This document shows positions 1 through 6,451 of a stretch of DNA of 7,487 nucleotides, piece by piece. Position 1 is the first letter of the stretch. Every line of letters begins with the position of its first letter. The notes below the pieces were generated by a model. That model made no database searches and was not told where the DNA came from. It saw only the letters and a list, made by a program, of their open reading frames with translations. The stretch is from JAVVFH01 sp032250585 (lineage in GTDB: Bacteria; Pseudomonadota; Gammaproteobacteria; Xanthomonadales; SZUA-36), in assembly GCA_032250585.1 (NCBI GenBank), contig JAVVFH010000169.1, forward strand, positions 1 to 7,487, given 5' to 3'. The translations under genes and the position numbers were made by a program.

Positions 1-125
1 CGGTGCAAATCCGGATAGGACAAACGATAACTGGCAAATCCTGCCACAATCGAACGCAAGCCCTCTGAATCGAAGCCCGAATCCAGAAAGGCCGGTCCGC
101 CTTGGTGAAATATGCGGGCTTTGAC
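1..125. other. Unassigned leading segment
   Basis: I recognise no gene here. One plus-strand frame is open from base 2 to a stop at 122-124, and one minus-strand frame is open from an ATG at 150-148 to the window edge. Neither reads like a known protein; the minus one is rich in Arg, Ser and Gly. The segment may be the tail of an upstream gene or plain intergenic DNA. Confidence 0.4.
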
Positions 126-153
126 TTGACCCCGTCGGCTCAGGACGCATAAT
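126..153 (+). promoter_or_regulatory. Candidate sigma70 promoter for mltD and the M23 gene
   Basis: TTGACC at 126-131 and CATAAT at 148-153 each match five of six consensus bases and are 16 bp apart. Transcription would start near 160 and give a leader of about 25 nt before the GTG at 186. An overlapping TTGACT at 121-126 is an alternative -35 but has a poor 21-bp spacer. This is pattern matching only. Confidence 0.5.
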
Positions 154-174
154 GACGGGCGAAAACAACAAATT

Positions 175-180
175 GAGGAG
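175..180 (+). promoter_or_regulatory. Ribosome binding site that fixes the mltD start
   Basis: GAGGAG lies five bases before the GTG at 186. The in-frame GTG at 180 overlaps the last base of this motif and has no other good Shine-Dalgarno, so 186 is the better start. Confidence 0.65.
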
Positions 181-185
181 TGTTC

Positions 186-1766
186 GTGCCCGTACGCTTT
201 ATCCTGGCAGCGGGGCTGCTGTTGCTTGGCGGCTGCGCCACCGTCGGCACCGACTCGGTGCCCGATCCCGAACCCGCGCTCGAACCTCCGCTCAAGCGGG
301 TCTCCGCCCGGAGTTCCTCCGCGACGATCGACGAGCATCTGTTCGTGCCCCCGGAACTGTTGCGACACACCGGCATAGTCGACAGGCACCGGCATGACAG
401 CGCCTGGGAGCGGCTGACCCACAGCTTTCAGCTGCCTGAATGTTCGGAGCAGGAGATCAACCTGCAGTGGGCGCGATGGTATGCCGAGCGGCCTGAGTAC
501 ATGGCGCGCATCTTCAAGCGTGCCCAACCCTGGATCCACTTCATCACCGAAGAAATCGAACGGCGCGGCCTGCCCGGCGAATTGGCGTTGCTGCCCATCG
601 TCGAGTCGGCTTACGATCCTTTCGCGTATTCCAGTGGCCGGGCACTCGGCGCCTGGCAGTTTATTGCCGGTACCGGCAAGCGCTACGGCCTGAACCAGAA
701 CTGGTGGTATGACGGTCGCCGCGACGTCTGGGCCTCCACGCACGCCGCGCTGGATTACCTCAGTTACATGACCGAAATGTTCGAGGGTGACTGGCTGCTG
801 GCACTGGCCGGCTACAACTCCGGCGAAAACCGCGTGGCGCGGCTGGTCAGGAAAAACCGCGCCGCCGGCAAGCCCGCTGATTTCTGGAGTCTGAAGCTGC
901 CGCGCGAAACGCGTGGCTACGTACCGAAACTGCTGGGTCTGGCCTGCCTGTTCAAATACCCGGAACAATACGACTTCAGCTTCCCGGACACCCCCGATCA
1001 GCCGGTTATTGCCGCGGTCGACCTGGGCCAGCAGGCTGATCTGGTGCTGGTGGCGCAACTGGCGGAGGTGCCGATCGACGTGCTGTTCACCCTGAACCCG
1101 GGTTACAACCGTTGGGCGACTTCACCCGATGGCCCCTACCGCGTGGTACTGCCGCTCGAGAGCGCCGAGACGCTGCAGACACAACTCGAGCAGATGGATG
1201 CCGCTGCCCTGATGAGGTGGGACGAGGTGATCGTAGGCAACGGCGACACGCTGTCGGAGATTTCAACGCGCCATCACGTTCCGGTGAGCGTATTGCGCAG
1301 CAGCAACAATCTCAAAGGGGACCTGATCCGTGTCGGCCAGAAACTGCGGCTGCCGCGTGACGACCAGTTGATGGTCGACCCGCTGTACGCGCAAAACGCC
1401 ATGCAGCTGAAGGCGCTGCAGTCGGGTCTGATCGCCGCCGACCGGGTGACCCACCGGGTACGCCCGGGCGAGAGCCTTTCGGTCATCGCCCGCCGCTACC
1501 GCGTGAGCGTGAAGGACCTGCAGCGCTGGAACAACATCTCCGACCCCCGCACCTTGCGCGCGGGGCGCAGCATCACGGTGTTTCACAGCCCGGTTACGCC
1601 CACCCCGGCGAGCGGTGGCACGGTGCAGTACGTGGTGCAGCGCGGCGACTCGTTGTGGAGCATCGCGCGCAAGTACAAAGTCAGGATCAACGACCTGAAG
1701 AACTGGAACGGGATCGGCGACAGTAACCTGCTGCAGCCCGGTCAGTCGATCAAGATCGAGCTCTGA
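186..1766 (+). CDS. mltD: Membrane-bound lytic murein transglycosylase D-like lipoprotein with three LysM domains
   Basis: This enzyme should cleave the MurNAc-GlcNAc bond of peptidoglycan and leave 1,6-anhydro ends, working from the outer membrane. Starting at GTG 186 it is 526 aa. A lipoprotein signal ends in LLGGC with Cys17, and the next residue is Ala rather than Asp, which fits outer-membrane sorting. The SLT domain spans about residues 90-260. It shows the catalytic Glu140 in VESAYDP, then GAWQF near 156 and GYNSGENRV near 209. Three LysM modules follow at about 348-390, 422-466 and 481-525, each with the GDTL/GESL/GDSL type of opening. From memory, E. coli MltD has about 452 residues and two LysM modules, so one extra repeat explains the length. 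The M23 gene starts 3 bp after the stop, so the two are probably cotranscribed. A GTG start at 180 would add two residues only. Confidence 0.93.
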   Translation: MPVRFILAAGLLLLGGCATVGTDSVPDPEPALEPPLKRVSARSSSATIDEHLFVPPELLRHTGIVDRHRHDSAWERLTHSFQLPECSEQEINLQWARWYAERPEYMARIFKRAQPWIHFITEEIERRGLPGELALLPIVESAYDPFAYSSGRALGAWQFIAGTGKRYGLNQNWWYDGRRDVWASTHAALDYLSYMTEMFEGDWLLALAGYNSGENRVARLVRKNRAAGKPADFWSLKLPRETRGYVPKLLGLACLFKYPEQYDFSFPDTPDQPVIAAVDLGQQADLVLVAQLAEVPIDVLFTLNPGYNRWATSPDGPYRVVLPLESAETLQTQLEQMDAAALMRWDEVIVGNGDTLSEISTRHHVPVSVLRSSNNLKGDLIRVGQKLRLPRDDQLMVDPLYAQNAMQLKALQSGLIAADRVTHRVRPGESLSVIARRYRVSVKDLQRWNNISDPRTLRAGRSITVFHSPVTPTPASGGTVQYVVQRGDSLWSIARKYKVRINDLKNWNGIGDSNLLQPGQSIKIEL

Positions 1767-1769
1767 GGC

Positions 1770-2615
1770 ATGCCCGTCCCGGCTTTCAGCCGCCTGCTCA
1801 CCGCCTTGGCGGCGTTGCTGTGCTGCTGGCCTGTCGTCGCTCTCGAACTGCAGGGGGAAGCCGTACAGGGCGGACTGATCTTCGGCAGCACCGCACCGGG
1901 CAGTTCGGTAGAGCTTGACGGCAAGGACGTGATGGTGTCGGCCGATGGCGCTTTCGTGATCGGTTTCGACCGCGACGAAAGCGGCGAGCGGCTGCTGGAG
2001 GTGCGCGAGCCGGCGGGTGAACGGCATACCCGGACGCTGGAGGTCAAGGCTCGCGAATACCGCATCGAGCGCGTGGACGGGCTGCCGCCCAAAACCGTGA
2101 CCCCCGACCCGGAATCACTGGAACGCATCCGCGCCGAGGCAGCGATGGTGGCCGCCGCGCGTGCGCGCCGCGACGCGCACGCCGCCTGGCGCGGCGGCTT
2201 CAACTGGCCCGCCCAGGGCCGCATCAGCGGCGTCTATGGCAGCCAGCGCGTGCTGAACGGGGAGCCGCGCCGCCCGCACTACGGGCTGGACATCGCCGCA
2301 CCGACCGGCAGCCCGGTGACCGCACCCGCCGACGGCATCGTCACCCTCGCCCACCCCGACCTGTATTTCTCGGGCGGGACCCTGGTGCTCGATCACGGCC
2401 ACGGCCTTTCCTCGACCTTCCTGCACCTGAGCAAAATCCTGGTGGCAGCCGGGGCGACGGTCAAAAAAGGCGAGCTGATCGCCGAGATCGGCGCCACCGG
2501 CCGCGCCTCGGGGCCGCACCTGGACTGGCGCATGAACTGGCTGGACCGCCGCGTCGACCCGCAGCCGCTGGTGGCCGACCTGCCTTTGGAAAACCCCTAC
2601 GCCGCGCCTGAATGA
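1770..2615 (+). CDS. Secreted M23-family (LytM/lysostaphin-like) metallopeptidase with an HxD motif
   Basis: This is a periplasmic zinc endopeptidase-type protein expected to act on peptide cross-links of peptidoglycan. Of its 281 aa, residues 1-25 form a signal peptide (hydrophobic run LLTALAALLCCW, probable cleavage after VVA). Residues 26-105 look like a beta-rich N-terminal domain, and 112-138 form a charged, Ala/Arg-rich helix. The C-terminal M23 domain (about 143-272) shows HYGLD with His170 and Asp174, LDHGHG at 207-212, HLSK from His219 and GPHLDW at 248-253. In the classic family the last motif is HxH, and its second His is a zinc ligand. Here that place is Asp252, which may still bind metal or may weaken catalysis. 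I recall GPHLDWRMNW-type tails in related proteobacterial proteins, so this looks like a subfamily trait. The gene follows mltD by 3 bp and its stop lies 20 nt from the convergent folE2 stop. Confidence 0.9.
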   Translation: MPVPAFSRLLTALAALLCCWPVVALELQGEAVQGGLIFGSTAPGSSVELDGKDVMVSADGAFVIGFDRDESGERLLEVREPAGERHTRTLEVKAREYRIERVDGLPPKTVTPDPESLERIRAEAAMVAAARARRDAHAAWRGGFNWPAQGRISGVYGSQRVLNGEPRRPHYGLDIAAPTGSPVTAPADGIVTLAHPDLYFSGGTLVLDHGHGLSSTFLHLSKILVAAGATVKKGELIAEIGATGRASGPHLDWRMNWLDRRVDPQPLVADLPLENPYAAPE

Positions 2616-2634
2616 AGCGCGTTTCAGTCGCTCG

Positions 2635-3624
2635 TCAGTTTCGCTTGCGCGTCAGCTCAAGCCGCACCGGTGCTCCCGCCTCGGCCACGTATCCGCCTTC
2701 GACGCCCTTGGTGACGACGGACACGGCATTGTGGGGATGCAGGTTTTCGTAGTGAGTACAGCGCGCCCAGAAGTCAAGGATGCGCTCATCGGCGTTCAGC
2801 GCAGTTTGCACGCGGCGCCCGGCGTCTTCGCAGAACATCAGGTTGGCACCGTTGAGCAGCGCGAACGCCTGTTCGTCTTCGCGCTTGACGGTCGCCTGCA
2901 CGGGCGTTTTGAGCGCATTTTCGATTTCGTCGACGAGCTCCACGATGGGAAACTGCTGAAAGGTCGGCGTCAGGCGCACGCGGATCTCAGCGGCACTGCG
3001 CTGGCTGTGAGGCGTGGCCAGGATGCCCTGATCGGTGCCGAGCCACTCATGAATTTTTGCGAAATCCACTTTCTCCTCGCCTGAGAAATCCTGCTGGAAT
3101 TTGTCCTGGATCAGTTGTCTCGCCAGCGCGGCGGAACAGGGGCAGGTGCTCGAATACAGGACTTCCAGGCCCATTTCCAGGCTGAACTCGTTGCCCTCCA
3201 GGATACCGATCATGGAAACCGGGTAGCGCCGCCAACCCACGTTGTCGCTCCGCAGTGCCGGGCGGCGCGTAATGTAGTCGAAGTCGACCCGGATCAGCGC
3301 GCGGTCGCTGAGACCCTTGTGGGAATCGAGAAACGAGCGCAGCAGTTGGCGCAGCGTGCAGGGGTTCAGCGAGCGCTCGCTGAAGCCCTGGTCGAGGTGC
3401 AGGTACAGCCGGGACATGTGGATGCCGCGCACGTCCGGGTCGATCAGATTGACGTAGGCGGTGACCAGCGCGGTGGCCTGGACCAGGCCACCGGCTTCGT
3501 CTTCGATGCGCACCGGCATTTCGATCTCATTCATGCCCACCCAGGCGAGCTTGCCGGCAACATCGGGCTTGGCTTCGTTGGCGATGTCGGGCATTTCCCG
3601 CAGCGCGCTTTGAATCGGGGTCAT
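2635..3624 (-). CDS. folE2: GTP cyclohydrolase I type IB (FolE2)
   Basis: FolE2 converts GTP to 7,8-dihydroneopterin triphosphate, the first step towards tetrahydrofolate and towards the queuosine precursor preQ0. It is cytosolic and replaces zinc-dependent FolE, as it works with other divalent metals. The 329 aa run through recognisable family blocks: RGIHMSRLY near residue 67, SSTCPCSAALARQ at 158-170 with the metal/active-site Cys161-Pro-Cys163, PHSQRS at 205-210 with His206, VKREDEQAFA near 246, NLMFCEDAGRR near 261 and NLHPHNA at 294-300. The length is normal and I see no break. On the minus strand GGAG sits eight bases before the ATG at 3624. The gene is divergent from archease/rtcB across 195 bp and convergent with the M23 gene. 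In several bacteria folE2 belongs to the Zur (zinc starvation) regulon, but I see no convincing Zur-type palindrome in its upstream region. Confidence 0.95.
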   Translation of the reverse strand: MTPIQSALREMPDIANEAKPDVAGKLAWVGMNEIEMPVRIEDEAGGLVQATALVTAYVNLIDPDVRGIHMSRLYLHLDQGFSERSLNPCTLRQLLRSFLDSHKGLSDRALIRVDFDYITRRPALRSDNVGWRRYPVSMIGILEGNEFSLEMGLEVLYSSTCPCSAALARQLIQDKFQQDFSGEEKVDFAKIHEWLGTDQGILATPHSQRSAAEIRVRLTPTFQQFPIVELVDEIENALKTPVQATVKREDEQAFALLNGANLMFCEDAGRRVQTALNADERILDFWARCTHYENLHPHNAVSVVTKGVEGGYVAEAGAPVRLELTRKRN

Positions 3625-3650
3625 TTTTTCGTCTCCAAGTCTGAATCTTT

Positions 3651-3679
3651 CATATCGGTGTAAGAGGACCGCGAATCAA
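3651..3679 (-). promoter_or_regulatory. Weak candidate promoter for folE2
   Basis: On the minus strand TTGATT (complement of 3674-3679) and GATATG (complement of 3651-3656) are separated by 17 bp, upstream of the folE2 ATG at 3624. The -35 matches four of six bases and the -10 only three, so this rests mainly on position and spacing. Confidence 0.25.
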
Positions 3680-3781
3680 GGCCGTTGCTCACCCGCAACA
3701 GGGATTATCCGTTAAACGCCACGCACAGGCAAAGTTTCTCCAACCCGGCTTTTACCCACTGGCATGCGCGGTTGGCCGGGC

Positions 3782-3803
3782 GTAAGCTGGAAGTAAGCTG
3801 GAA
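3782..3803 (+). repeat. Perfect 11-bp tandem duplication upstream of archease
   Basis: The unit GTAAGCTGGAA occurs twice head to tail (3782-3792 and 3793-3803), ending 16 bases before the archease ATG. Eleven is not a multiple of three, so the duplication would shift any reading frame crossing it. That argues that translation of archease starts downstream, at 3820, and not at the far upstream TTG at 3685. Confidence 0.85.
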
Positions 3804-3819
3804 GCACGAGCGCGAAACC

Positions 3820-4272
3820 ATGCACGAGCCCGATCCGGCGCCCGCGCGCCGTGCCTGCCGCGGCTGGGCGCATTTTCCCCACATGGCCGATATCGGCGTG
3901 CGCGGCTTCGGCGTCGACATCGCGCAGGCCTTCGAACAGGCCGCCTTGGCGTTGACGGCCGTCATCACCGACCCGGACGCGGTCCGCCCACTGCAGCGGG
4001 TCGACCTTGTTTGCGAGGCGCCCGACATCGAACTGCTGCTGACGGACTGGCTGAATGCCATTGTCTTCGAAATGGCCACGCGCCGGATGCTCTTCAGCCG
4101 CTTCGATGTCCGCATCGAGGGCACGCGGCTGCGGGGACAGTTGCATGGCGAAGCAGTGGACCAAGCCCGACACCGGCCGGCCGCCGAAGTGAAGGGCGCG
4201 ACGATGACTGAACTGCGGGTGGAGCGCAGCGGAAAGGGCTGCTGGCGCGCCCAGTGCATCGTCGATGTTTAA
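3820..4272 (+). CDS. Archease, the RtcB activator
   Basis: Archease speeds guanylylation of the RNA ligase RtcB and supports its repeated turnover. The 150 aa protein carries the family pattern: the opening motif HFPHMADIGVRGFG at residues 18-31 with Asp24, an amphipathic helix DIAQAFEQAALAL, Asp51 in ITDPD, the LLLTDWLNAIVFEM helix at 72-85, and the C-terminal KGATMTELRV...WRAQCIVDV with Asp149 next to the end. Asp24, Asp51 and Asp149 fit the three acidic metal-site residues described for archeases. The frame is open back to a TTG at 3685, but ATG 3820 gives the usual family length and the 11-bp duplication upstream looks non-coding. The Shine-Dalgarno is poor (a GAG nine bases before the ATG), so the start is less certain than the identity. 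rtcB begins 29 bases after the stop, which makes an operon very likely. Confidence 0.88.
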   Translation: MHEPDPAPARRACRGWAHFPHMADIGVRGFGVDIAQAFEQAALALTAVITDPDAVRPLQRVDLVCEAPDIELLLTDWLNAIVFEMATRRMLFSRFDVRIEGTRLRGQLHGEAVDQARHRPAAEVKGATMTELRVERSGKGCWRAQCIVDV

Positions 4273-4289
4273 TTTGGCGTTACCACCGC

Positions 4290-4294
4290 AGGAG
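4290..4294 (+). promoter_or_regulatory. Ribosome binding site that fixes the rtcB start
   Basis: AGGAG lies seven bases before the ATG at 4302, in the archease-rtcB gap. It favours this start over the in-frame ATG at 4254, which lies inside the archease coding region and would add 16 residues that do not resemble RtcB. Confidence 0.75.
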
Positions 4295-4301
4295 TTTTTT
4301 C

Positions 4302-5732
4302 ATGGAAACGAGCGCGTTCAATAAAATCTCGGACAACCGCTGGGAGATCGCAGCGGTGGGACCCATGCGCGTGCCCGCGGTGTTGCACGCCAGCGAAAGT
4401 CTGATTCGCGATATGGACGACAAGGTACGCGAGCAACTGGTCAATGTCGCCACCCTGCCCGGCATCGTCGGTGCCGCCCACGCGATGCCGGACGCCCACT
4501 GGGGTTACGGCTTTCCCATCGGCGGGGTCGCCGCCTTCGACCCCGATCAGGGCGGGGTGATCTCGGCGGGAGGCGTCGGCTTCGACATCTCCTGCGGGGT
4601 GCGCACGCATTTGACCGGACTGCGCCGCGACGAGATCCGGAAAGTGCAGGACAAACTTGCCGACGCGCTGTTTCGGGACGTTCCGGTGGGGCTCGGTTCC
4701 GAGGGCAAAATCAGCCTCGACGAAGCGGAAATGATCCGTATGCTGTCCGGCGGGGCCGCCTGGGCCGTGAATCGGGGCTATGGTGAGGCGCCAGACCTCG
4801 AGCACATCGAAGACCGCGGCCGGGCCATCGAGGCCGATCCCTCCTGCGTATCGGAAAAAGCCCGGCAGCGCCAGCGGCGCGAGATGGGCACGCTCGGTTC
4901 GGGTAATCACTACCTCGAAATCCAGCAGGTCGTGGAACTGTTCGACGAGCAGACCGCCCGGCACTTCGGCCTGGTTCAGGGCGAATGCGTATTGACCGTG
5001 CACTGCGGCTCGCGCGGCCTGGGCCACCAGATCGGCAGCGAATTCCTGCGCGAAATGGCGATCTCTGCCGGCACGCATGGCATCGAACTGCCGGACCGCG
5101 AACTGGCCTGCGCGCCCATCCATTCCGAAACCGGGCAACGTTATCTCGGCGCCATGCGTTCAGCCATCAACTGCGCGCTGGCCAACCGCCAGATCATCGG
5201 CCACCTGGCGCGCAAAGTCATCCGCCGCTATTGGCCGCGGCTCGCCATGCCGCTGCTGTTCGACGTATCGCACAACACCTGCAAGCCGGAGCCGCACGCG
5301 GTAGACGGCCGGATCCAGACCCTGTACGTGCACCGCAAGGGCGCCACGCGGGCCTTCGGACCCGGCCACGACAGTCTGCCCGAACACTATCACTCGACCG
5401 GGCAGCCGGTGCTGATCGGCGGCAGCATGGGCACGCGCTCCTACGTGCTGGCGGGCATGGGCAGCAGCGAAGAAACCGCTTTTTCTTCCGCCTGCCACGG
5501 GGCCGGGCGCTGCATGAGCCGCAACCAGGCCCGCAAGCGCTGGCAGGGCCGGCAGGTGATCGACGAACTCGCGGCGCGGGGAATCACCGTGCGCAGCCCG
5601 TCGGCACGCGGCGTGGCGGAAGAAGCGCCGGGGGCCTACAAAGACGTATCCGCAGTGGTCGAAGCCTCCGAACGCGCGGGATTGGCGCGGCGAGTCGCCG
5701 CCCTGGAACCGGTGCTGTGCATCAAAGGCTGA
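4302..5732 (+). CDS. rtcB: RNA-splicing/repair ligase RtcB
   Basis: RtcB joins RNA 2',3'-cyclic phosphate or 3'-phosphate ends to 5'-OH ends, using GTP and Mn2+ through a guanylylated His. The 476 aa protein has all the expected centres: HAMPDAHWGYGFPIGGVAAF at 60-79, GVGFDISCGVR with Asp95 and Cys98, GTLGSGNHYLE with Asn202, His203 and Glu206, HCGSRGLGHQ with His234, SHN with His324, SACHGAGR with His399 as the guanylylated residue, and EEAPGAYKDV near 440-449. From memory, the first five of these positions are the same as in Pyrococcus horikoshii RtcB, while the last two His are five residues earlier. The length resembles the archease-partnered 480-residue type rather than the E. coli 408-residue form. 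Neither rtcA nor rtcR is in the window. The substrate is unknown; tRNA or rRNA cut by RNases is the usual idea. The stop lies 13 nt from the convergent stop of the next gene. Confidence 0.97.
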   Translation: METSAFNKISDNRWEIAAVGPMRVPAVLHASESLIRDMDDKVREQLVNVATLPGIVGAAHAMPDAHWGYGFPIGGVAAFDPDQGGVISAGGVGFDISCGVRTHLTGLRRDEIRKVQDKLADALFRDVPVGLGSEGKISLDEAEMIRMLSGGAAWAVNRGYGEAPDLEHIEDRGRAIEADPSCVSEKARQRQRREMGTLGSGNHYLEIQQVVELFDEQTARHFGLVQGECVLTVHCGSRGLGHQIGSEFLREMAISAGTHGIELPDRELACAPIHSETGQRYLGAMRSAINCALANRQIIGHLARKVIRRYWPRLAMPLLFDVSHNTCKPEPHAVDGRIQTLYVHRKGATRAFGPGHDSLPEHYHSTGQPVLIGGSMGTRSYVLAGMGSSEETAFSSACHGAGRCMSRNQARKRWQGRQVIDELAARGITVRSPSARGVAEEAPGAYKDVSAVVEASERAGLARRVAALEPVLCIKG

Positions 5733-5744
5733 GCGCCGGGGCGA

Positions 5745-6230
5745 TCAGTATTTCCAGCCCAACACGGACTTCAGACGAGGCGCCAGTTCATTCAGGTCGA
5801 GCCCCGTCAGATCGAGGTTCAATTCCTCGGTAACTCGGGTTTGCAGGCTCCTGCCCATCGCCCGACGCAAGCGGCCCAGGGTCTTGGGATCGGCTATGAC
5901 CACCAGGTTTTCCAAAAGATTTTGCTGCAATGCCTGCTCGAGATAGTCGACCAGGGCCTTGCAGAACGCCTGCTCCGCCTGCTCGTGCGGGTCGGAGCGC
6001 TGCTCCTTCGAATGGGTGGACGGACCCTGGACATTATAAGCCCGGCCGCTACCGTCGGATGCGAGTTCCTTGCTGGTCGTGTGCTCCGCCTTCGAATGAA
6101 ACTCACGAACCAGGCGAATTTCATAAGGTGAGCGCCATATTTCCAGCACGCGGGCGCGCCCGCTATCCGCCACCAGGGCCCAATGTTTTCGCGTCGAGCC
6201 GCTCGACGCCCCGACCGATAAATTGTTCAC
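5745..6230 (-). CDS. Host-attachment family protein (eRF1-like/baeRF-related), function unknown
   Basis: The 161 aa protein matches, by remembered motifs, the family named 'protein required for attachment to host cells'. It begins (residues 17-30) with the strand-turn-strand WALVADSGRARVLE. A polar, Ser/Lys/Gln-rich stretch follows at 44-82, then a helix EQAFCKALVDYLEQAL, then LVVIADPKTLGRLRRAM at 109-125 and a C-terminal TEELNLDLTGLDLNELAPRL. I see no signal peptide or membrane segment, so it should be cytosolic and the name is probably misleading. From memory, this family has been grouped with the bacterial archaeo-eukaryotic release-factor-like (baeRF) proteins, which suggests a role near the ribosome. 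The start is GTG at 6230, backed by a very strong Shine-Dalgarno. It converges on rtcB with a 12-bp gap and no evident terminator between them. Confidence 0.8.
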   Translation of the reverse strand: MNNLSVGASSGSTRKHWALVADSGRARVLEIWRSPYEIRLVREFHSKAEHTTSKELASDGSGRAYNVQGPSTHSKEQRSDPHEQAEQAFCKALVDYLEQALQQNLLENLVVIADPKTLGRLRRAMGRSLQTRVTEELNLDLTGLDLNELAPRLKSVLGWKY

Positions 6231-6235
6231 CGAAA

Positions 6236-6245
6236 CACCTCCTTT
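6236..6245 (-). promoter_or_regulatory. Near-perfect Shine-Dalgarno of the host-attachment family gene
   Basis: On the minus strand AAAGGAGGTG lies five bases before the GTG at 6230. It is the strongest ribosome binding site in the window, supports the GTG start and suggests high translation. Confidence 0.85.
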
Positions 6246-6357
6246 GTCAGCGGCAGCAGCAAGCCGCCCGCGCCGGGCCGTGCCTGCTTCCTGAATAGCA
6301 CGTAACGGGCCACCATCGCGTGACGTGCATCAGAAAGCATCGATCTAATGCCCACGG

Positions 6358-6373
6358 ACGCCGCAAACGGCGT
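6358..6373. repeat. Short hairpin in the intergenic region before the protease remnant
   Basis: ACGCCG (6358-6363) and CGGCGT (6368-6373) form a perfect 6-bp stem around CAAA. It is followed on the plus strand by TAAATTACTA rather than a T-run, so it is only a weak terminator or operator candidate. The rest of 6246-6451 shows nothing I can name. Confidence 0.3.
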
Positions 6374-6451
6374 TAAATTACTATGTATGACATGAAGCGC
6401 GCGCCGCCGCGATTCAAGAGGTGCGGTCGACAGACAACCGGCAGATTCGAT

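Noticed and set aside
1263..2138. Long minus-strand open frames opposite mltD and the M23 gene
   Set aside because: The composition is low-information (Ala, Arg, His, Val), with no ribosome binding site and no motif, and the plus-strand genes are clear.
3760..3777. Sigma54-like element upstream of archease (TGGCAT, six bases, TTGGC), tempting because E. coli rtcBA is sigma54/RtcR-controlled
   Set aside because: The spacer is one base too long and the -12 block reads TTGG rather than TTGC. Sigma54 spacing is strict, and no rtcR is in the window.
3685..3819. N-terminal extension of archease from a TTG at 3685
   Set aside because: It would give 195 aa against the usual size of about 140-150, shows no family similarity, and spans a non-triplet tandem duplication.
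4254..4301. Earlier ATG start for rtcB at 4254 overlapping archease
   Set aside because: The 16 extra residues do not resemble RtcB, while ATG 4302 has AGGAG at the right distance.
5733..5744. Bidirectional terminator between rtcB and the convergent gene
   Set aside because: The gap is only 12 bp and has no hairpin or T-run.
4985..5833. Long plus-strand open frame of 282 codons inside rtcB
   Set aside because: It is Arg/Ala/Pro/Gly-rich with no motif, typical of an off-frame reading of a high-GC gene; rtcB motifs fill the true frame.
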